Shown: piece after piece, positions 26,285-36,148 of the stretch
How the letters are laid out: each line of letters opens with the position of its first letter
How positions within the stretch are numbered: position 1 is the stretch's first letter
NCBI RefSeq assembly: GCF_002929225.1
Contig: NZ_PISM01000004.1
Location: forward strand, 620,001-684,000
Direction: 5' to 3'
Length of the DNA stretch: 64,000 bases
Source: Stutzerimonas kunmingensis
Lineage (GTDB): Bacteria > Pseudomonadota > Gammaproteobacteria > Pseudomonadales > Pseudomonadaceae
Notes under the pieces: generated by a model
What the model was told of the DNA's origin: nothing
The model's input: the letters and a program-made list of their open reading frames with translations, nothing else
Database searches by the model: none
Translations under genes and position numbers: made by a program

Positions 26285-27206
26285 TGCTCGTTATGCAGCC
26301 CAGGTTCGTCTTTTAGTGCAGACGCTACCCTTGGTCGCGGTGGAAAACTGTTTTGCATTGAAAGGCGGAACCGCCATCAATCTATTCGTGCGCAATTTGC
26401 CTCGTCTTTCGGTTGATATCGACTTGGCTTACTTGCCGAATGCTTCACGGCAAGCAGCCTTAGATGATGCGCGTGCCGCACTGGGGCGTATTGCAGCATC
26501 CATCGAGCGGGGCATGCTAGGCGTCAAAGCCACTCTGCAAACCAATCGACCGGATGAGCTGCGCATTCTTGTGCGCTCAGCAACGGCGCAGATCAAAGTC
26601 GAGGTTTCTCCGGTGCTGCGCGGTACTGTGCATCTGCCTGTGCAGCGGGATGTGGTCGCAGAAGTCGAGGATGAGTTTGGCTTTGCCAGTATGCCGGTCG
26701 TGTCTTTGCCGGATCTCTACGGAGGTAAAATCTGCGCTGCACTCGACCGTCAGCATCCTCGTGATCTGTTTGATGTGATGCTGATGCTCAGGGAGGAGGG
26801 GCTGACGCGGGAAATCTTTGAAGGCTTTCTTGTGTATCTAATCAGCCATGGACGACCGATGGCCGATTTGTTGGAGCCACGCTGGAAACCTCTGAAGCAG
26901 ATCTATCAGGCTGAGTTTTCTGGCATGACGCGCGAGACTGTCGGTCTTGAGCAGCTCGAAGCCACCCAGGCCGCGTTAATGGATGCCATTCGAGCGCAGA
27001 TCGAGCAACGGGATGTCGCGTTTTTGTTATCACTTAAACGTGGCCAGCCAGACTGGTCGCTGCTCGATCTGGCTGGTATTTCAGAGCTGCCAGCCGTTAA
27101 CTGGAAGCTAACAAATATTCGTGCAATGGCTGAGGGTAAGCGCGCAGAGTCCTTGGCTCGACTGGAGCAGGTTTTACTGCGTTTGATGGTGAAGTCTTGC
27201 CAGTAA
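26274..27206 (+). CDS. abiEii: AbiEii-type nucleotidyltransferase toxin
   Basis: A 310-residue nucleotidyltransferase of the AbiEii/DUF1814 group. The catalytic strand-turn GGTAINLF lies at about residues 31-38 and the paired aspartates DIDLAY at about 49-54. SLPDLYGGKICAALDRQHPRD in the middle (shown in part) carries the conserved Lys and Asp region. Such toxins transfer nucleotides to RNA, tRNA in characterised cases, and stop growth on phage infection. I favour the ATG at 26274; a TTG at 26268 is also close to the GGAG at 26260. It overlaps the antitoxin gene and is followed by a terminator. Confidence 0.85.
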   Translation: MPLDARYAAQVRLLVQTLPLVAVENCFALKGGTAINLFVRNLPRLSVDIDLAYLPNASRQAALDDARAALGRIAASIERGMLGVKATLQTNRPDELRILVRSATAQIKVEVSPVLRGTVHLPVQRDVVAEVEDEFGFASMPVVSLPDLYGGKICAALDRQHPRDLFDVMLMLREEGLTREIFEGFLVYLISHGRPMADLLEPRWKPLKQIYQAEFSGMTRETVGLEQLEATQAALMDAIRAQIEQRDVAFLLSLKRGQPDWSLLDLAGISELPAVNWKLTNIRAMAEGKRAESLARLEQVLLRLMVKSCQ

Positions 27207-27245
27207 ATCTCCGTGGTTCAAAGCTCCTCATAAAGCATTGGTTGG

Positions 27246-27276
27246 AAATCCATCCCTTTCGGATGGTTTATTTTTT
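27246..27276 (+). terminator. Terminator after abiEii
   Basis: A CCATCC / GGATGG stem with a 5-base loop (27249-27265) is followed by TTTATTTTTT. It would end the AbiE transcript before pglZ, so pglZ-brxL may need read-through or a separate promoter in the 65 bp that follow. Confidence 0.7.
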
Positions 27277-27341
27277 GCTCTAAAAAAGCACTGAAAGTTT
27301 ATTTTAGGTGGGTTTTATAAACCCGCTGGAGGCGGTAATTG

Positions 27342-29963
27342 ATGTCTGAGCAGTCTGCACAAATCGTACGGATCATCGACGGCCTACAGCAGCAGTTTGC
27401 CGTCAGCCGAGTGGTTTGGTGGGAAGATCCGCTGGGCGAGTTCAGCGAGACGTTGGAAGTGCTGACATTGCAGAATGTTCAGGTTCTGCGCCGCTCGCAG
27501 ACGCCAGCGCTGGCGATCAAGCAACAGGTCGAGTTGCTGAATCCGAGTGGCCTTTTCCTTATTTATGAAGACAGTCATCGCCCCGAGCCAGAGCAGGATT
27601 GGTTGCTGGATATTCGACTGTATGCCGCGCCATTTGCAGCGGATCGTACGTCCATGCTCTTGCAGGAACTGGGACTGCGTAAGCACAGTTTGCGTGAGCA
27701 CCTGAAGTTGCGTAGTGCGTTCTTCGCCAGCAAAGATCGAGTCACCAAGATCCAGCGGCTGCTCAATCCCGATGACGATGAGGCTGCGTTAGATCTGAAG
27801 ATCCTCGCGGTGCTGGCGAAGGTTGAGCAGGCTGAATTGTTTGCAGTGCTCACGGCTATCTTTGCGACGTTGGCTGAAGCTGAGGAGCTGGAGAATAACC
27901 CCCTGTGGGAGTCGATCTGCAAGTTCGACATGCAACTGGTGTTCTGGCAGCTGATGTTGCAGGCCTTCGGTTATCAGCATGGCGAACCATCCCTGCGGCA
28001 TTTTCTGGTGCGGTTGTTTGCAACTGATATCGGGCATGCCTTGCATACCCATGCCCCGACCAACCTCAAGGCCCTTCAACTCAACCCCGCACGCGCTGCA
28101 AATGTCTCGGTCTTCTTGTCGCAGTGGCGCGACAGCACCTTGCGGCAGCGTGCATATGATCGTTTATCGAAGCGGGTGGCGGCAGATTTGCGCCCGACAG
28201 AATTGTTGGCTCAGGTGCCCTTGGAGGCACTGATGGCCGTCAGTACGTTTGTTGATGTTGAGCGTCAGATTGCCGAGCGTTTGCGAGATGCCGTGCTCTC
28301 TAATACCAGCGAAGCGGTTGGCCTGAAATTGCGGGATATGGCTAGCCGGCGCATGGATGGTTACTGGGCCAATCCTCGCTGGCCAGATAACGAGGACGCC
28401 AACCGTTCGGTGTGGTACGCCTACTACCGCTCGCTGATTGCAGCATCTGAACTGTTCGAGCTGAAGCTACGTTACGTCGGTGGTTTTTCTTTTGCTTCCG
28501 CTGAGGCTTGCTACAGCGCTTACACCGGTGAGCTTTATCGTTTCGATCAGCTCTACCGGATGTATCACGAAGCCGCTGATTCTGTGTACGCACGTAGTCC
28601 GGACGCCTTGTCCCCGTTGACCTCCCGAGTTGAACAGGACTACTTGAATGGCTTCCTGCAACCGCTGGCACAGAAGTGGGGCAGCTTCGTCGATGGCGGC
28701 CTGCTGCAACAGTGGCAATTGCCTGACCTACCCAATCAACAAAACTTCTATGCCGAGCAGGTGGATCGCTATCTGAAAGGTGGCGAGGATCGTCGGGTGT
28801 TCGTGGTGATCAGCGATGCGCTGCGCTACGAGGTGGCTCAGGAGCTGAGTGAGTCGCTAAATGGTAAGTATCGGTTTGCCGCAGAGCTGAGCAGCCAACT
28901 GGGCGTGCTGCCGTCATACACCAAGCTCGGTATGGCCAGCCTGCTGCCGCACAAGTCACTGAGCTATACCGATGCGGGCTTGGTTCAGGTGGATGGACTG
29001 AGCAGTGATGGTCTTGAGGCGCGTAACAAGATTCTAGCCAGTGTGAATGGTCTGGCCCTGCGTGCCGAAGACTTCCTGACTATGAACAAGACCGATGGGC
29101 GAGAGCTAATCAAGCCGTACCGTGTTATCTACATTTATCACAACAAGATTGATGCGGTTGGCGATACCGCCAGCACTGAGAGCAGCACCTTCAGTGCTTG
29201 TCGCGATGCCATTGAAGAGCTGGAGTCCATCATTAGTCGCATCATCAATAATCTCAACGGTCATCGGGTGGTGGTTACAGCGGATCACGGCTTCCTGTTC
29301 CAGGATTCAGCGCTTGAGGCTCTAGATAAGAGCAAGCTGGTCACCAAGCCCTCTGGGACTGTGGTCTCGAAAAAGCGCTATCTGATTGGTCGAAATCTGG
29401 GCATTTGCGACCAGGTGCATGCTGGCTACATCCGGGACACCGCAGGCATCAGCGATGACATGATGTTCTGGTCGCCACGCGGGGTGAACCGTTTCCACTT
29501 TGTCGGTGGCGCACGGTTTATTCATGGCGGAGCTGCGTTGCAGGAAGTGGCTGTGCCGGTGCTCAAGGTGCAGCAGGTGCGCGGCCAGAAGGCCAAAGAC
29601 ACGGCAGTGCGCAAGGCGCAGGTCACGGTGCTTGGTAACAACTTCACCATCACCACCAACCGCTATGTGTTCAACCTGTTGCAGACGGAGGCAGTCTCCG
29701 AGCGGGTACTTCCGGCGGTGCTGCGTGTAGGTTTATATGATGATGCTGGAGAGGCGGTATCAGCGGTGGAGCTGATCTCTCTAGATAGCGATTCACAGAA
29801 TCTTGACCAGCGCCAACGCAAGGTGATTCTGACGCTATTGAACCGTCCGTTCTCTTCCAGTGAACGCTATTTCTTTAAGCTGCTAGACGCCGAAACCGAC
29901 GTCGAGCAGTTCCGAATTGATGTCCGTATCAACCTGGCGATTAGCAATGACTTTGACTTCTGA
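27342..29963 (+). CDS. pglZ: BREX protein PglZ (alkaline-phosphatase-fold)
   Basis: An 873-residue PglZ. The C-terminal half has the alkaline-phosphatase-superfamily signs: VFVVISDALRYEVAQEL at about 485-500 (metal-binding Asp) and VVVTADHGFLFQ near 645-655 (Asp-His metal ligands), followed by KKRYLIGRNLG. PglZ is essential for BREX exclusion and methylation. The start is the ATG at 27342 after GGAGG (27328-27332). An imperfect palindrome GGGTTTTATAAACCC lies directly upstream. The end overlaps brxL. Separated from pglX by the cargo genes and a terminator. Confidence 0.9.
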   Translation: MSEQSAQIVRIIDGLQQQFAVSRVVWWEDPLGEFSETLEVLTLQNVQVLRRSQTPALAIKQQVELLNPSGLFLIYEDSHRPEPEQDWLLDIRLYAAPFAADRTSMLLQELGLRKHSLREHLKLRSAFFASKDRVTKIQRLLNPDDDEAALDLKILAVLAKVEQAELFAVLTAIFATLAEAEELENNPLWESICKFDMQLVFWQLMLQAFGYQHGEPSLRHFLVRLFATDIGHALHTHAPTNLKALQLNPARAANVSVFLSQWRDSTLRQRAYDRLSKRVAADLRPTELLAQVPLEALMAVSTFVDVERQIAERLRDAVLSNTSEAVGLKLRDMASRRMDGYWANPRWPDNEDANRSVWYAYYRSLIAASELFELKLRYVGGFSFASAEACYSAYTGELYRFDQLYRMYHEAADSVYARSPDALSPLTSRVEQDYLNGFLQPLAQKWGSFVDGGLLQQWQLPDLPNQQNFYAEQVDRYLKGGEDRRVFVVISDALRYEVAQELSESLNGKYRFAAELSSQLGVLPSYTKLGMASLLPHKSLSYTDAGLVQVDGLSSDGLEARNKILASVNGLALRAEDFLTMNKTDGRELIKPYRVIYIYHNKIDAVGDTASTESSTFSACRDAIEELESIISRIINNLNGHRVVVTADHGFLFQDSALEALDKSKLVTKPSGTVVSKKRYLIGRNLGICDQVHAGYIRDTAGISDDMMFWSPRGVNRFHFVGGARFIHGGAALQEVAVPVLKVQQVRGQKAKDTAVRKAQVTVLGNNFTITTNRYVFNLLQTEAVSERVLPAVLRVGLYDDAGEAVSAVELISLDSDSQNLDQRQRKVILTLLNRPFSSSERYFFKLLDAETDVEQFRIDVRINLAISNDFDF

Positions 29964-32001
29964 TAGCGGCAACCTTGACCTGGATCTTGATGCTCTGCTG
30001 AACCGGTTCTTTACCGGAAAGGTAGTGCGCAAGGATCTGACCAAGCGTCTGAAGGAAGGCATCAACGTACCGGTGTACGTGCTTGAGTATCTGCTCGGTA
30101 TGTACTGCGCTTCGGATAACGAGGAGGTCATTGCCGATGGCTTGGAAACCGTTAAGCGTATCCTTGCTGAAAACTACGTTCGCCCCGACGAGGCCGAAAA
30201 GGTTAAGTCGAAGATCCGCGAGCGCGGCAGTTTCAAAATCATCGACAAGGTTTCAGTCAGCCTGAACGAGCGCCGGGATATCTACCAGGCGCTATTCATG
30301 AACCTTGGCGTCAAAGATGCCGAGATCCCCAGTCGCTTCATCAAGGAGTTTGAGAAGCTCCTTGCGGGAGGTATCTGGTGCATCGTGACCTTGAATTACT
30401 TCTTCGAGGAAGGGGCCAAAGGTTCGCCTTTCACAGTGCATGATCTCAAGCCTATCCAGATGCCAAACATGGATATGGATGCGTTGCTGGAAGCGCGCAA
30501 GGCGTTCAGTGAAAGCGAGTGGATTGATGTGTTGCTGCGCTCAACGGGCATGGAGCCAGCTCATTTCAATGAGCGCACGAAATGGCATCTGCTGACGCGG
30601 ATGATTGCCTTCGTCGAGAACAACTATAACTGCTGCGAGCTTGGCCCCCGGGGCACAGGTAAGAGCCATATTTATAAGGAAGTTAGCCCGAACAGCATCC
30701 TGGTTTCTGGTGGCCAGACCACCGTAGCAAACCTGTTCTACAACATGTCGCGCAGGCAAGTAGGGTTGGTCGGGATGTGGGATGTGGTTGCCTTCGATGA
30801 GGTGGCAGGTATCTCGTTCAAGGACAAGGACGGCGTCCAGATCATGAAGGATTATATGGCCTCGGGCTCCTTCGCCCGTGGGCGTGATTCCATCTCAGCA
30901 TCTGCGAGCATGATGTTTGTCGGCAACATCAACCAACCAGTGGACACCTTGGTTAAGACCAGCCACCTACTGGCACCGTTTCCAAGCGCGATGATCGACT
31001 CTGCGTTTTTCGACCGTTTCCATGCCTACATTCCAGGTTGGGAAGTGCCGAAGATGCGCCCTGAATTTTTCACCAATCGCTACGGGCTGATTACCGATTA
31101 CTTGGCCGAGTTCATGCGCGAGATGCGCAAACGAAACTTTGCCGATGCCATCGACCGCTTCTTCAAGCTGGGCAACAACCTAAATCAGCGTGACACCATC
31201 GCTGTGCGCCGGACGGTATCTGGCTTGCTCAAGCTGCTACATCCGAGCGCTGATTACGACCGAGAAGCTGTACGCCGCTGCCTTGAGTACGCTTTGGAGA
31301 CCCGGCGCCGGGTGAAGGAGCAGCTGAAGAAAATCGGTGGGATGGAATTCTTTGATGTCCACTTCTCGTACATCGACGCCGACACCTTGGAGGAGACATT
31401 CATCAGCGTGCCGGAGCAGGGCGGGGGCGGGCTGATTCCCGAAGGGCAAGGTAAGCCAGGAGCAATGCACTTGGTGTCGACTGGAGCCAATGGGCACCTG
31501 GGGCTTTACCGGCTGGAAACCCAGATCACGGCTGGTAGCGGCAAACTGAATATGTCCGGCCTCGGAACCAGCTCTTCAGCTAAAGAGGCTCTGAAGGTTG
31601 CTTTCGACTACTTCAAAGCCAACATCAATCGCGTGAGCGCAGCATCAAAAGTGGGCGATCACGACTATCACCTGCATGCCGTTGAGCTTCACAACACGGG
31701 TGCCCCCAAGGCATTGACCCTCGCCGGCTTTGTTGCCTACTGCTCAGCGCTGATGCAGCGACCACTGCAAGCGCAGATGGTGGTGCTGGGGGATATGAGC
31801 CTGGGTGGAAACGTGGTGCCAGTGGAGAACCTGGCTGAATGCATGCAGGTGGCTTTCGATGCGGGAGCGAAACGCATCCTCCTGCCCATGGCCAGTGTGA
31901 CGGACATCCCAACCGTACCTGGTGAGCTGTTTGCTAAGTTCCAAACCAGCTTCTACAGCGATCCGGTGGATGCGGTGTTCAAAGCGCTTGGGGTGACCTA
32001 A
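29947..32001 (+). CDS. brxL: BREX protein BrxL (AAA+ with Lon-like domain)
   Basis: A 684-residue BrxL. An N-terminal domain (LLNRFFTGKVVRKDLTKRLK) is followed by an AAA+ core with Walker A GPRGTGKSH near residues 233-241 and Walker B VVAFDEVAG. A Lon-protease-like C-terminal domain has GDMSLGGNVVPV (Ser near 618) and a downstream Lys in GAKRILLP. BrxL forms rings on DNA and is needed for phage exclusion but not for methylation. The ATG at 29947 lies inside the end of pglZ; the frame extends to 29917. It is the last core BREX gene. Confidence 0.9.
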   Translation: MTLTSDSGNLDLDLDALLNRFFTGKVVRKDLTKRLKEGINVPVYVLEYLLGMYCASDNEEVIADGLETVKRILAENYVRPDEAEKVKSKIRERGSFKIIDKVSVSLNERRDIYQALFMNLGVKDAEIPSRFIKEFEKLLAGGIWCIVTLNYFFEEGAKGSPFTVHDLKPIQMPNMDMDALLEARKAFSESEWIDVLLRSTGMEPAHFNERTKWHLLTRMIAFVENNYNCCELGPRGTGKSHIYKEVSPNSILVSGGQTTVANLFYNMSRRQVGLVGMWDVVAFDEVAGISFKDKDGVQIMKDYMASGSFARGRDSISASASMMFVGNINQPVDTLVKTSHLLAPFPSAMIDSAFFDRFHAYIPGWEVPKMRPEFFTNRYGLITDYLAEFMREMRKRNFADAIDRFFKLGNNLNQRDTIAVRRTVSGLLKLLHPSADYDREAVRRCLEYALETRRRVKEQLKKIGGMEFFDVHFSYIDADTLEETFISVPEQGGGGLIPEGQGKPGAMHLVSTGANGHLGLYRLETQITAGSGKLNMSGLGTSSSAKEALKVAFDYFKANINRVSAASKVGDHDYHLHAVELHNTGAPKALTLAGFVAYCSALMQRPLQAQMVVLGDMSLGGNVVPVENLAECMQVAFDAGAKRILLPMASVTDIPTVPGELFAKFQTSFYSDPVDAVFKALGVT

Positions 32002-32051
32002 GGCATTGATGAATAGGGTTGTTCAGCAAATGATTAGGGTTCGGAGGAGCA

Positions 32052-32411
32052 ATGGGCAAGGGGCAGTTCAACAGGCCAGCAATCATCCCAGTTACTGAAA
32101 TGCGTCTCAGCTATGGCTTTTCAGGGGACTGCTTTCCCCTTACTTTTGAGCTTTCCGAGCAGCTTAAGCCACTCATAACTTCGCATCTGCCTCGACGTAG
32201 AAAGTGGCATTTCAATGACCGGGTACTGCTTTGGCTTAGCCCTGAATTGGAGCCAGACTTGATAGCGTTCTATCAAGGTGGTGGTGATATCTTTCTGATG
32301 AGGTATGACGCGTCTTGGGCTCAAAAGCTCGACATTGAGCTACTTCGTGAGCTGGCAAAGCGTTTGGAGGTACTCAGTCCCGGTATCCTGGCCATGATTA
32401 CCGGGCAGTAG
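32052..32411 (+). CDS. Hypothetical protein after brxL, 119 aa
   Basis: A 119-residue soluble protein, 50 bp downstream of brxL and with a GGAGGAGCA ribosome site ending just before the ATG. Features seen are LSYGFSGDCFPLTFEL, a WHFNDRVLLWLSPELEPD stretch and a helical C terminus (LRELAKRLEVL). No family recognised. Its position suggests it may be transcribed with BREX or may belong to the adjoining mobile block. The good ribosome site supports a real gene. Confidence 0.5.
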   Translation: MGKGQFNRPAIIPVTEMRLSYGFSGDCFPLTFELSEQLKPLITSHLPRRRKWHFNDRVLLWLSPELEPDLIAFYQGGGDIFLMRYDASWAQKLDIELLRELAKRLEVLSPGILAMITGQ

Positions 32412-32448
32412 AGACCGAGCTGGGTCTTTGCTGTCTGATACATCGACG

Positions 32449-33216
32449 CTATCTTCTTTGCCCCCTAAGCCCTGCGATCACCACGCAACTCAGCCGCTCC
32501 CCGTTTTCCTTCCGCGCTATGGCTCGTATGCCTGTCAGTTTCTCGCCCGGAATCTCCATCACAAGATTGTTCGGGGTGTCGAAGAGACCATCATAATCAG
32601 CGGCATTTTGAACCCCGGCCAATTCTTGGATGGATAGCGAGTGGATCGGGTCGTAGCCGTTTTCGTAGCCCTCCACGAGCACCGCCATGTCGTCGGGAAA
32701 TTGCTGTAGCAACTGAATCAATTGGGCGACGGTCATCAATTCTTTCCTGTCCCGGGTGCTGGAGCAGCGGATATGACGCTCTATCGTTTCGGCTAGTTGC
32801 CTAGCGTCTAAAAGTGCATGGTGCGGAGCGTCGTCGAGCTCTTCGGTATCGCTCTGGATCGCAGCTGGAAAAGTCCCAGCCTCAATACCATCAGGGAGGC
32901 CTGATGACCCTGCCAGCCAGAGGAGCAACGGCCAGTCCCAGGCTATGGCATCGCTGATGATTTCAGCTGAGCCAACCAAGCGGAGAAACGAGAGTAAGTC
33001 CAGCCTGGCTTGTTCTGTGCTTCTACCATGTTGAAGCAAATCTAGCTGGGGTAAAACGATGGACTGGGTGAAGTCGGAGCACTCGTCTTCCGTCCAATTA
33101 TCTGCAAGCTCGACATAGAACTCCTGACCGTCCGAGGAAACCAGCGCAAGGCTGATCAGCCGGTAGGTAAAGCGGTTCAGTTGGGTGAACTCAGTATCCA
33201 GGTACAGACGCATCAT
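32449..33216 (-). CDS. DEDD-type 3'-5' exonuclease, relaxase-linked
   Basis: A 255-residue protein beginning MMRLYLDTEFTQL, where the DTEF box supplies the first acidic pair of DEDD 3'-5' exonucleases. A middle box WDWPLLLWLAG and the third box HHALLDARQLAE complete the pattern, the last with the His-x4-Asp spacing of the DEDDh branch. A C-terminal extension (about 165 onward, MTVAQLIQLLQQFPDDMAVL) is a separate small domain seen in many plasmid and phage proteins. The gene starts 26 bp inside the end of the relaxase gene, so it is coupled to it. A role in processing transferred single-stranded DNA is possible but unproven. Confidence 0.65.
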   Translation of the reverse strand: MMRLYLDTEFTQLNRFTYRLISLALVSSDGQEFYVELADNWTEDECSDFTQSIVLPQLDLLQHGRSTEQARLDLLSFLRLVGSAEIISDAIAWDWPLLLWLAGSSGLPDGIEAGTFPAAIQSDTEELDDAPHHALLDARQLAETIERHIRCSSTRDRKELMTVAQLIQLLQQFPDDMAVLVEGYENGYDPIHSLSIQELAGVQNAADYDGLFDTPNNLVMEIPGEKLTGIRAIARKENGERLSCVVIAGLRGQRR

Positions 33217-36148
33217 GCGCGCTCCTCTGGCTGCCCGGCTGAAGGTTGTATCGCAATATGCAACCTTGGGTCTCACGAGAGTGGAGCCTTGTTTGTGCAT
33301 CAGCTTCACCGAGTGATTCAGGTTTCTCAGGAAAAAACCTACTCTTGAGAATAGTTTTCCCTGCCAACTTGAAGGTGCTCAAACGTTCCCGCAGGCGTTG
33401 AAGCAGGAGGTCGAGCTTTGCTCGTGAGCGGGTTTGAAGCCGGTAGGCCGGTCGGCTCCTAATTTGCTTGGCTAACGCATCAGGGGCAGCAGACCGAAGG
33501 ATTTCCGGCGTCCCAGTGTATGAAAAGTAAACGCCTGATTTCTCCAGCAGCTCCTTTATTTTTGGCTGCTGCGCTCTAATAGTAGTGTCATCTGTGCGGA
33601 TGGGCGTCTGGAGCGTCCGCCGCTTCGTTTCTGGATCTGCATCGAGCGCTGTCATTTTCGCTTTGAAGAGATTCGTCCGATTCGCGAAAGCGGATTCGCA
33701 CTCCGGGGACAGGTAAAACGGGCAGGCGGTCTTGGCGCGTGTGAAGGCGACGTAGGCAGAACGGCGGTCGGTTGTTTCACTGACCAGATAGAACGCATGC
33801 TCAACGGTAAGTCCTTGGGATTTGTGTACCGTCATGGCGTAAGCGTGATCGAGCTTGTCGTAGTCGCTGAGATGCCAGCAGATTTCAGTGCCTGAACGAT
33901 CCAGACGGACATACACAAGCGTTTTAAACTGTGCTTCATCATTACCCGATTCGTGACACTCGATATGGGTGACCGTCGCTCGGTCTCCATTGAACACTGG
34001 CGTCTGACCAAGCTTTGCGTTTTTGCGCAGCATGATCCGGTCGCCTGGGCAGAGCGCAAGCTGTCGGGAGTACCCTCTGTCATTGCTCACCTGGATAACC
34101 TTTTCGGCAGATTCGTCCAGCTCGCCATGTGCCATGCGTATTTCCCGTACGCGCTGATTGAGCTGGTTTACATGGCTGTTGCGATCAGCCAGCAGGAGGA
34201 TTTCGCTCCAGTCAGTGCCAGCCCTGTGTACCTGCGCGGCATCGTTGAGCATTCGTTCAAGGGGGGATCGATGCTCGGGGCTCGTTCCGCGAAGCAATCC
34301 GCGTCGTTGCATCATTGCAGGGGCATCCTGTGTATCGGAAAACCAGGCCTGGCTGATACCTCTATCCTCAGCGCTACGCTGGCGGGCTATCTGCTCAAGC
34401 CGCGCTGCACCGAGGTGCCGGGTAAGCATATGAAGCGTGGATGCCGAGCCAACAGCTTCAAGCTGTTTAGAGTCTCCTACTAGCACAATCTTGGCTCCCG
34501 CAGCCTCGATATGGCCAAGGAGTTTATGCAGCGTGCGAGTATCCACCATGCCTGCTTCATCCAGCACGATTACGTCCAGGTTGGTCAAGGTAAATGGTTT
34601 TCTGGCGTTATCGCTCTCCAGGCGCATGAGCAGCGCATGGATGGTTTGCGAGTCAATACCGGCGCTTTTTTGCAGCTCGGCCGCAGCTGCCCCTGATGGA
34701 GCCAAGCCGAGTACGCGATGCCCGGCAGCGTTATAGGCAGTTTTGAACGCGGCCAGTGATGCGGACTTTCCAGTGCCCGCAGCACCTTGGATGATTGCGA
34801 TTTGGCGTCCATCGGTGGCATGCAGCATGGCCTGAACCTGCTCATCACGAAGGGGGAATCCTTTCTCCCGTTCGCATTGCCGCAATGCTTGCTGGATTTG
34901 AAGGTCGGGCAGGGTGAAGCGCTGCCTATGTCTTGATGCTTGGCGAGCAAAGCGCAGCAGGTCGGTTTCGAGCTGCCTGAAGGTTTCAGTAGTGAAATAT
35001 GGCTCCTCACCAGGGCTGTCCGGCAGGCGCACAATTCCCAGTTGCTGGGAGACGGCGGATTCAATCTCTGAGAGTGATCCAATACCGCCATGCAGGATGC
35101 TCAGCATGGCGACAGCGCGGTCGAGATCGTGATGTCTGAAGACAGAGTTGTTCTTGAATACCAGGGCTTCGGCGGCGAGCAGGGTAGTTGGCGTGAGATC
35201 TCCAGGCTCGGGTGACAGGTCAGCTAGGCAGGATTTCCATTCCTCTCGCAACGTTTCCCCTCCAACCCTGGCTTTGGTTTGGCGTGTTCTTTTCGCGACT
35301 GCTCGTGCCGCGTCAGCGCCTGATGCCCCCATGGCCTTCAGGGCATCCTGAATTTCCTGGCGGCGTGTGGAAAAACGCATGATTGTGCTGTGATCAATGC
35401 CGGCGACGACCAGGCCGCTGCGTTCAGGAGCGCACTCAAGATGATTGGCGACTCTTGGGAGATCGCGTTGCAGGATGCTGGCAAGGCTGGCATCAAACAG
35501 AGCGGCAATCTCCACTTGGCGGCGGTATAACTCGCGGGCATCCAACGTTCTCCATTGGCCGTCGCTGCCGAGAACCAGATTCGGAAACTCCGCATGCACG
35601 TGAAGGTGCGGCTCCTGGTTGCGATTCGTGAAATGAAGATAAGTCGCTGCCACGACTTCGCCCGGATTAGTCTCGCTGCCTTGTGCGCCAGTGCGGTAAG
35701 CGAAGATGCCACGACTTTCGAGGTGCAAGATGGTTCGACCGGTGGCTTCCATCATTGCACGCTCAAATGCCATTTGCTGATCGCGGGGAAGGGTGGCGTA
35801 CAACAGTGATAGCGACTTTTCGACGTTAAAAGATGTAGAAAATCCGGCCAGGGCTCGATTCGCATTACTTAGCTGAGTCCGCCTTGTCTTGCTACAAAAT
35901 GATTTTCCCGTCCTCGGATTGATGCCAGACATAAGGGCTTTATAGTCCCCGTTCTTTGGTCTGGCACCGAGTTTCAGTTCGCTTGATCCGCTGCCAACAA
36001 AAGCAGTCAGTAGAGTGTCGCCATCGGGTTTGAAGTAATAGTCTTCAGCACCTGACGATTTGTGAGGTATCTCCTCTCCAGTTTCATGGTATTCGGCACG
36101 CGCTTGGATGTCTTCTGTATTGAATTTATCGATAGTAAAGATGCTCAT
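33191..36148 (-). CDS. MobF-family conjugative relaxase-helicase (TrwC/TraI-like)
   Basis: A 985-residue protein with an N-terminal relaxase domain and a C-terminal RecD-like helicase. The tyrosine region AEYHETGEE lies at about 19-27 (candidate nucleophile Tyr20) and the DDYY-like AEDYY at 35-38. The HUH metal site is in HFTNRNQEP with HLHVH at 172-185. A helicase Walker A GAAGTGKSA lies near 455, with VIVLDEAGMVDTRTLH and TVHKSQGLTVEH further on. Such proteins nick oriT, stay attached to the strand and unwind it for transfer. No coupling protein or secretion genes lie nearby, so at most the element is mobilisable by a helper. The start overlaps the upstream small gene (ATGA). Confidence 0.9.
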   Translation of the reverse strand: MSIFTIDKFNTEDIQARAEYHETGEEIPHKSSGAEDYYFKPDGDTLLTAFVGSGSSELKLGARPKNGDYKALMSGINPRTGKSFCSKTRRTQLSNANRALAGFSTSFNVEKSLSLLYATLPRDQQMAFERAMMEATGRTILHLESRGIFAYRTGAQGSETNPGEVVAATYLHFTNRNQEPHLHVHAEFPNLVLGSDGQWRTLDARELYRRQVEIAALFDASLASILQRDLPRVANHLECAPERSGLVVAGIDHSTIMRFSTRRQEIQDALKAMGASGADAARAVAKRTRQTKARVGGETLREEWKSCLADLSPEPGDLTPTTLLAAEALVFKNNSVFRHHDLDRAVAMLSILHGGIGSLSEIESAVSQQLGIVRLPDSPGEEPYFTTETFRQLETDLLRFARQASRHRQRFTLPDLQIQQALRQCEREKGFPLRDEQVQAMLHATDGRQIAIIQGAAGTGKSASLAAFKTAYNAAGHRVLGLAPSGAAAAELQKSAGIDSQTIHALLMRLESDNARKPFTLTNLDVIVLDEAGMVDTRTLHKLLGHIEAAGAKIVLVGDSKQLEAVGSASTLHMLTRHLGAARLEQIARQRSAEDRGISQAWFSDTQDAPAMMQRRGLLRGTSPEHRSPLERMLNDAAQVHRAGTDWSEILLLADRNSHVNQLNQRVREIRMAHGELDESAEKVIQVSNDRGYSRQLALCPGDRIMLRKNAKLGQTPVFNGDRATVTHIECHESGNDEAQFKTLVYVRLDRSGTEICWHLSDYDKLDHAYAMTVHKSQGLTVEHAFYLVSETTDRRSAYVAFTRAKTACPFYLSPECESAFANRTNLFKAKMTALDADPETKRRTLQTPIRTDDTTIRAQQPKIKELLEKSGVYFSYTGTPEILRSAAPDALAKQIRSRPAYRLQTRSRAKLDLLLQRLRERLSTFKLAGKTILKSRFFPEKPESLGEADAQTRLHSRETQGCILRYNLQPGSQRSAHDASVPGY

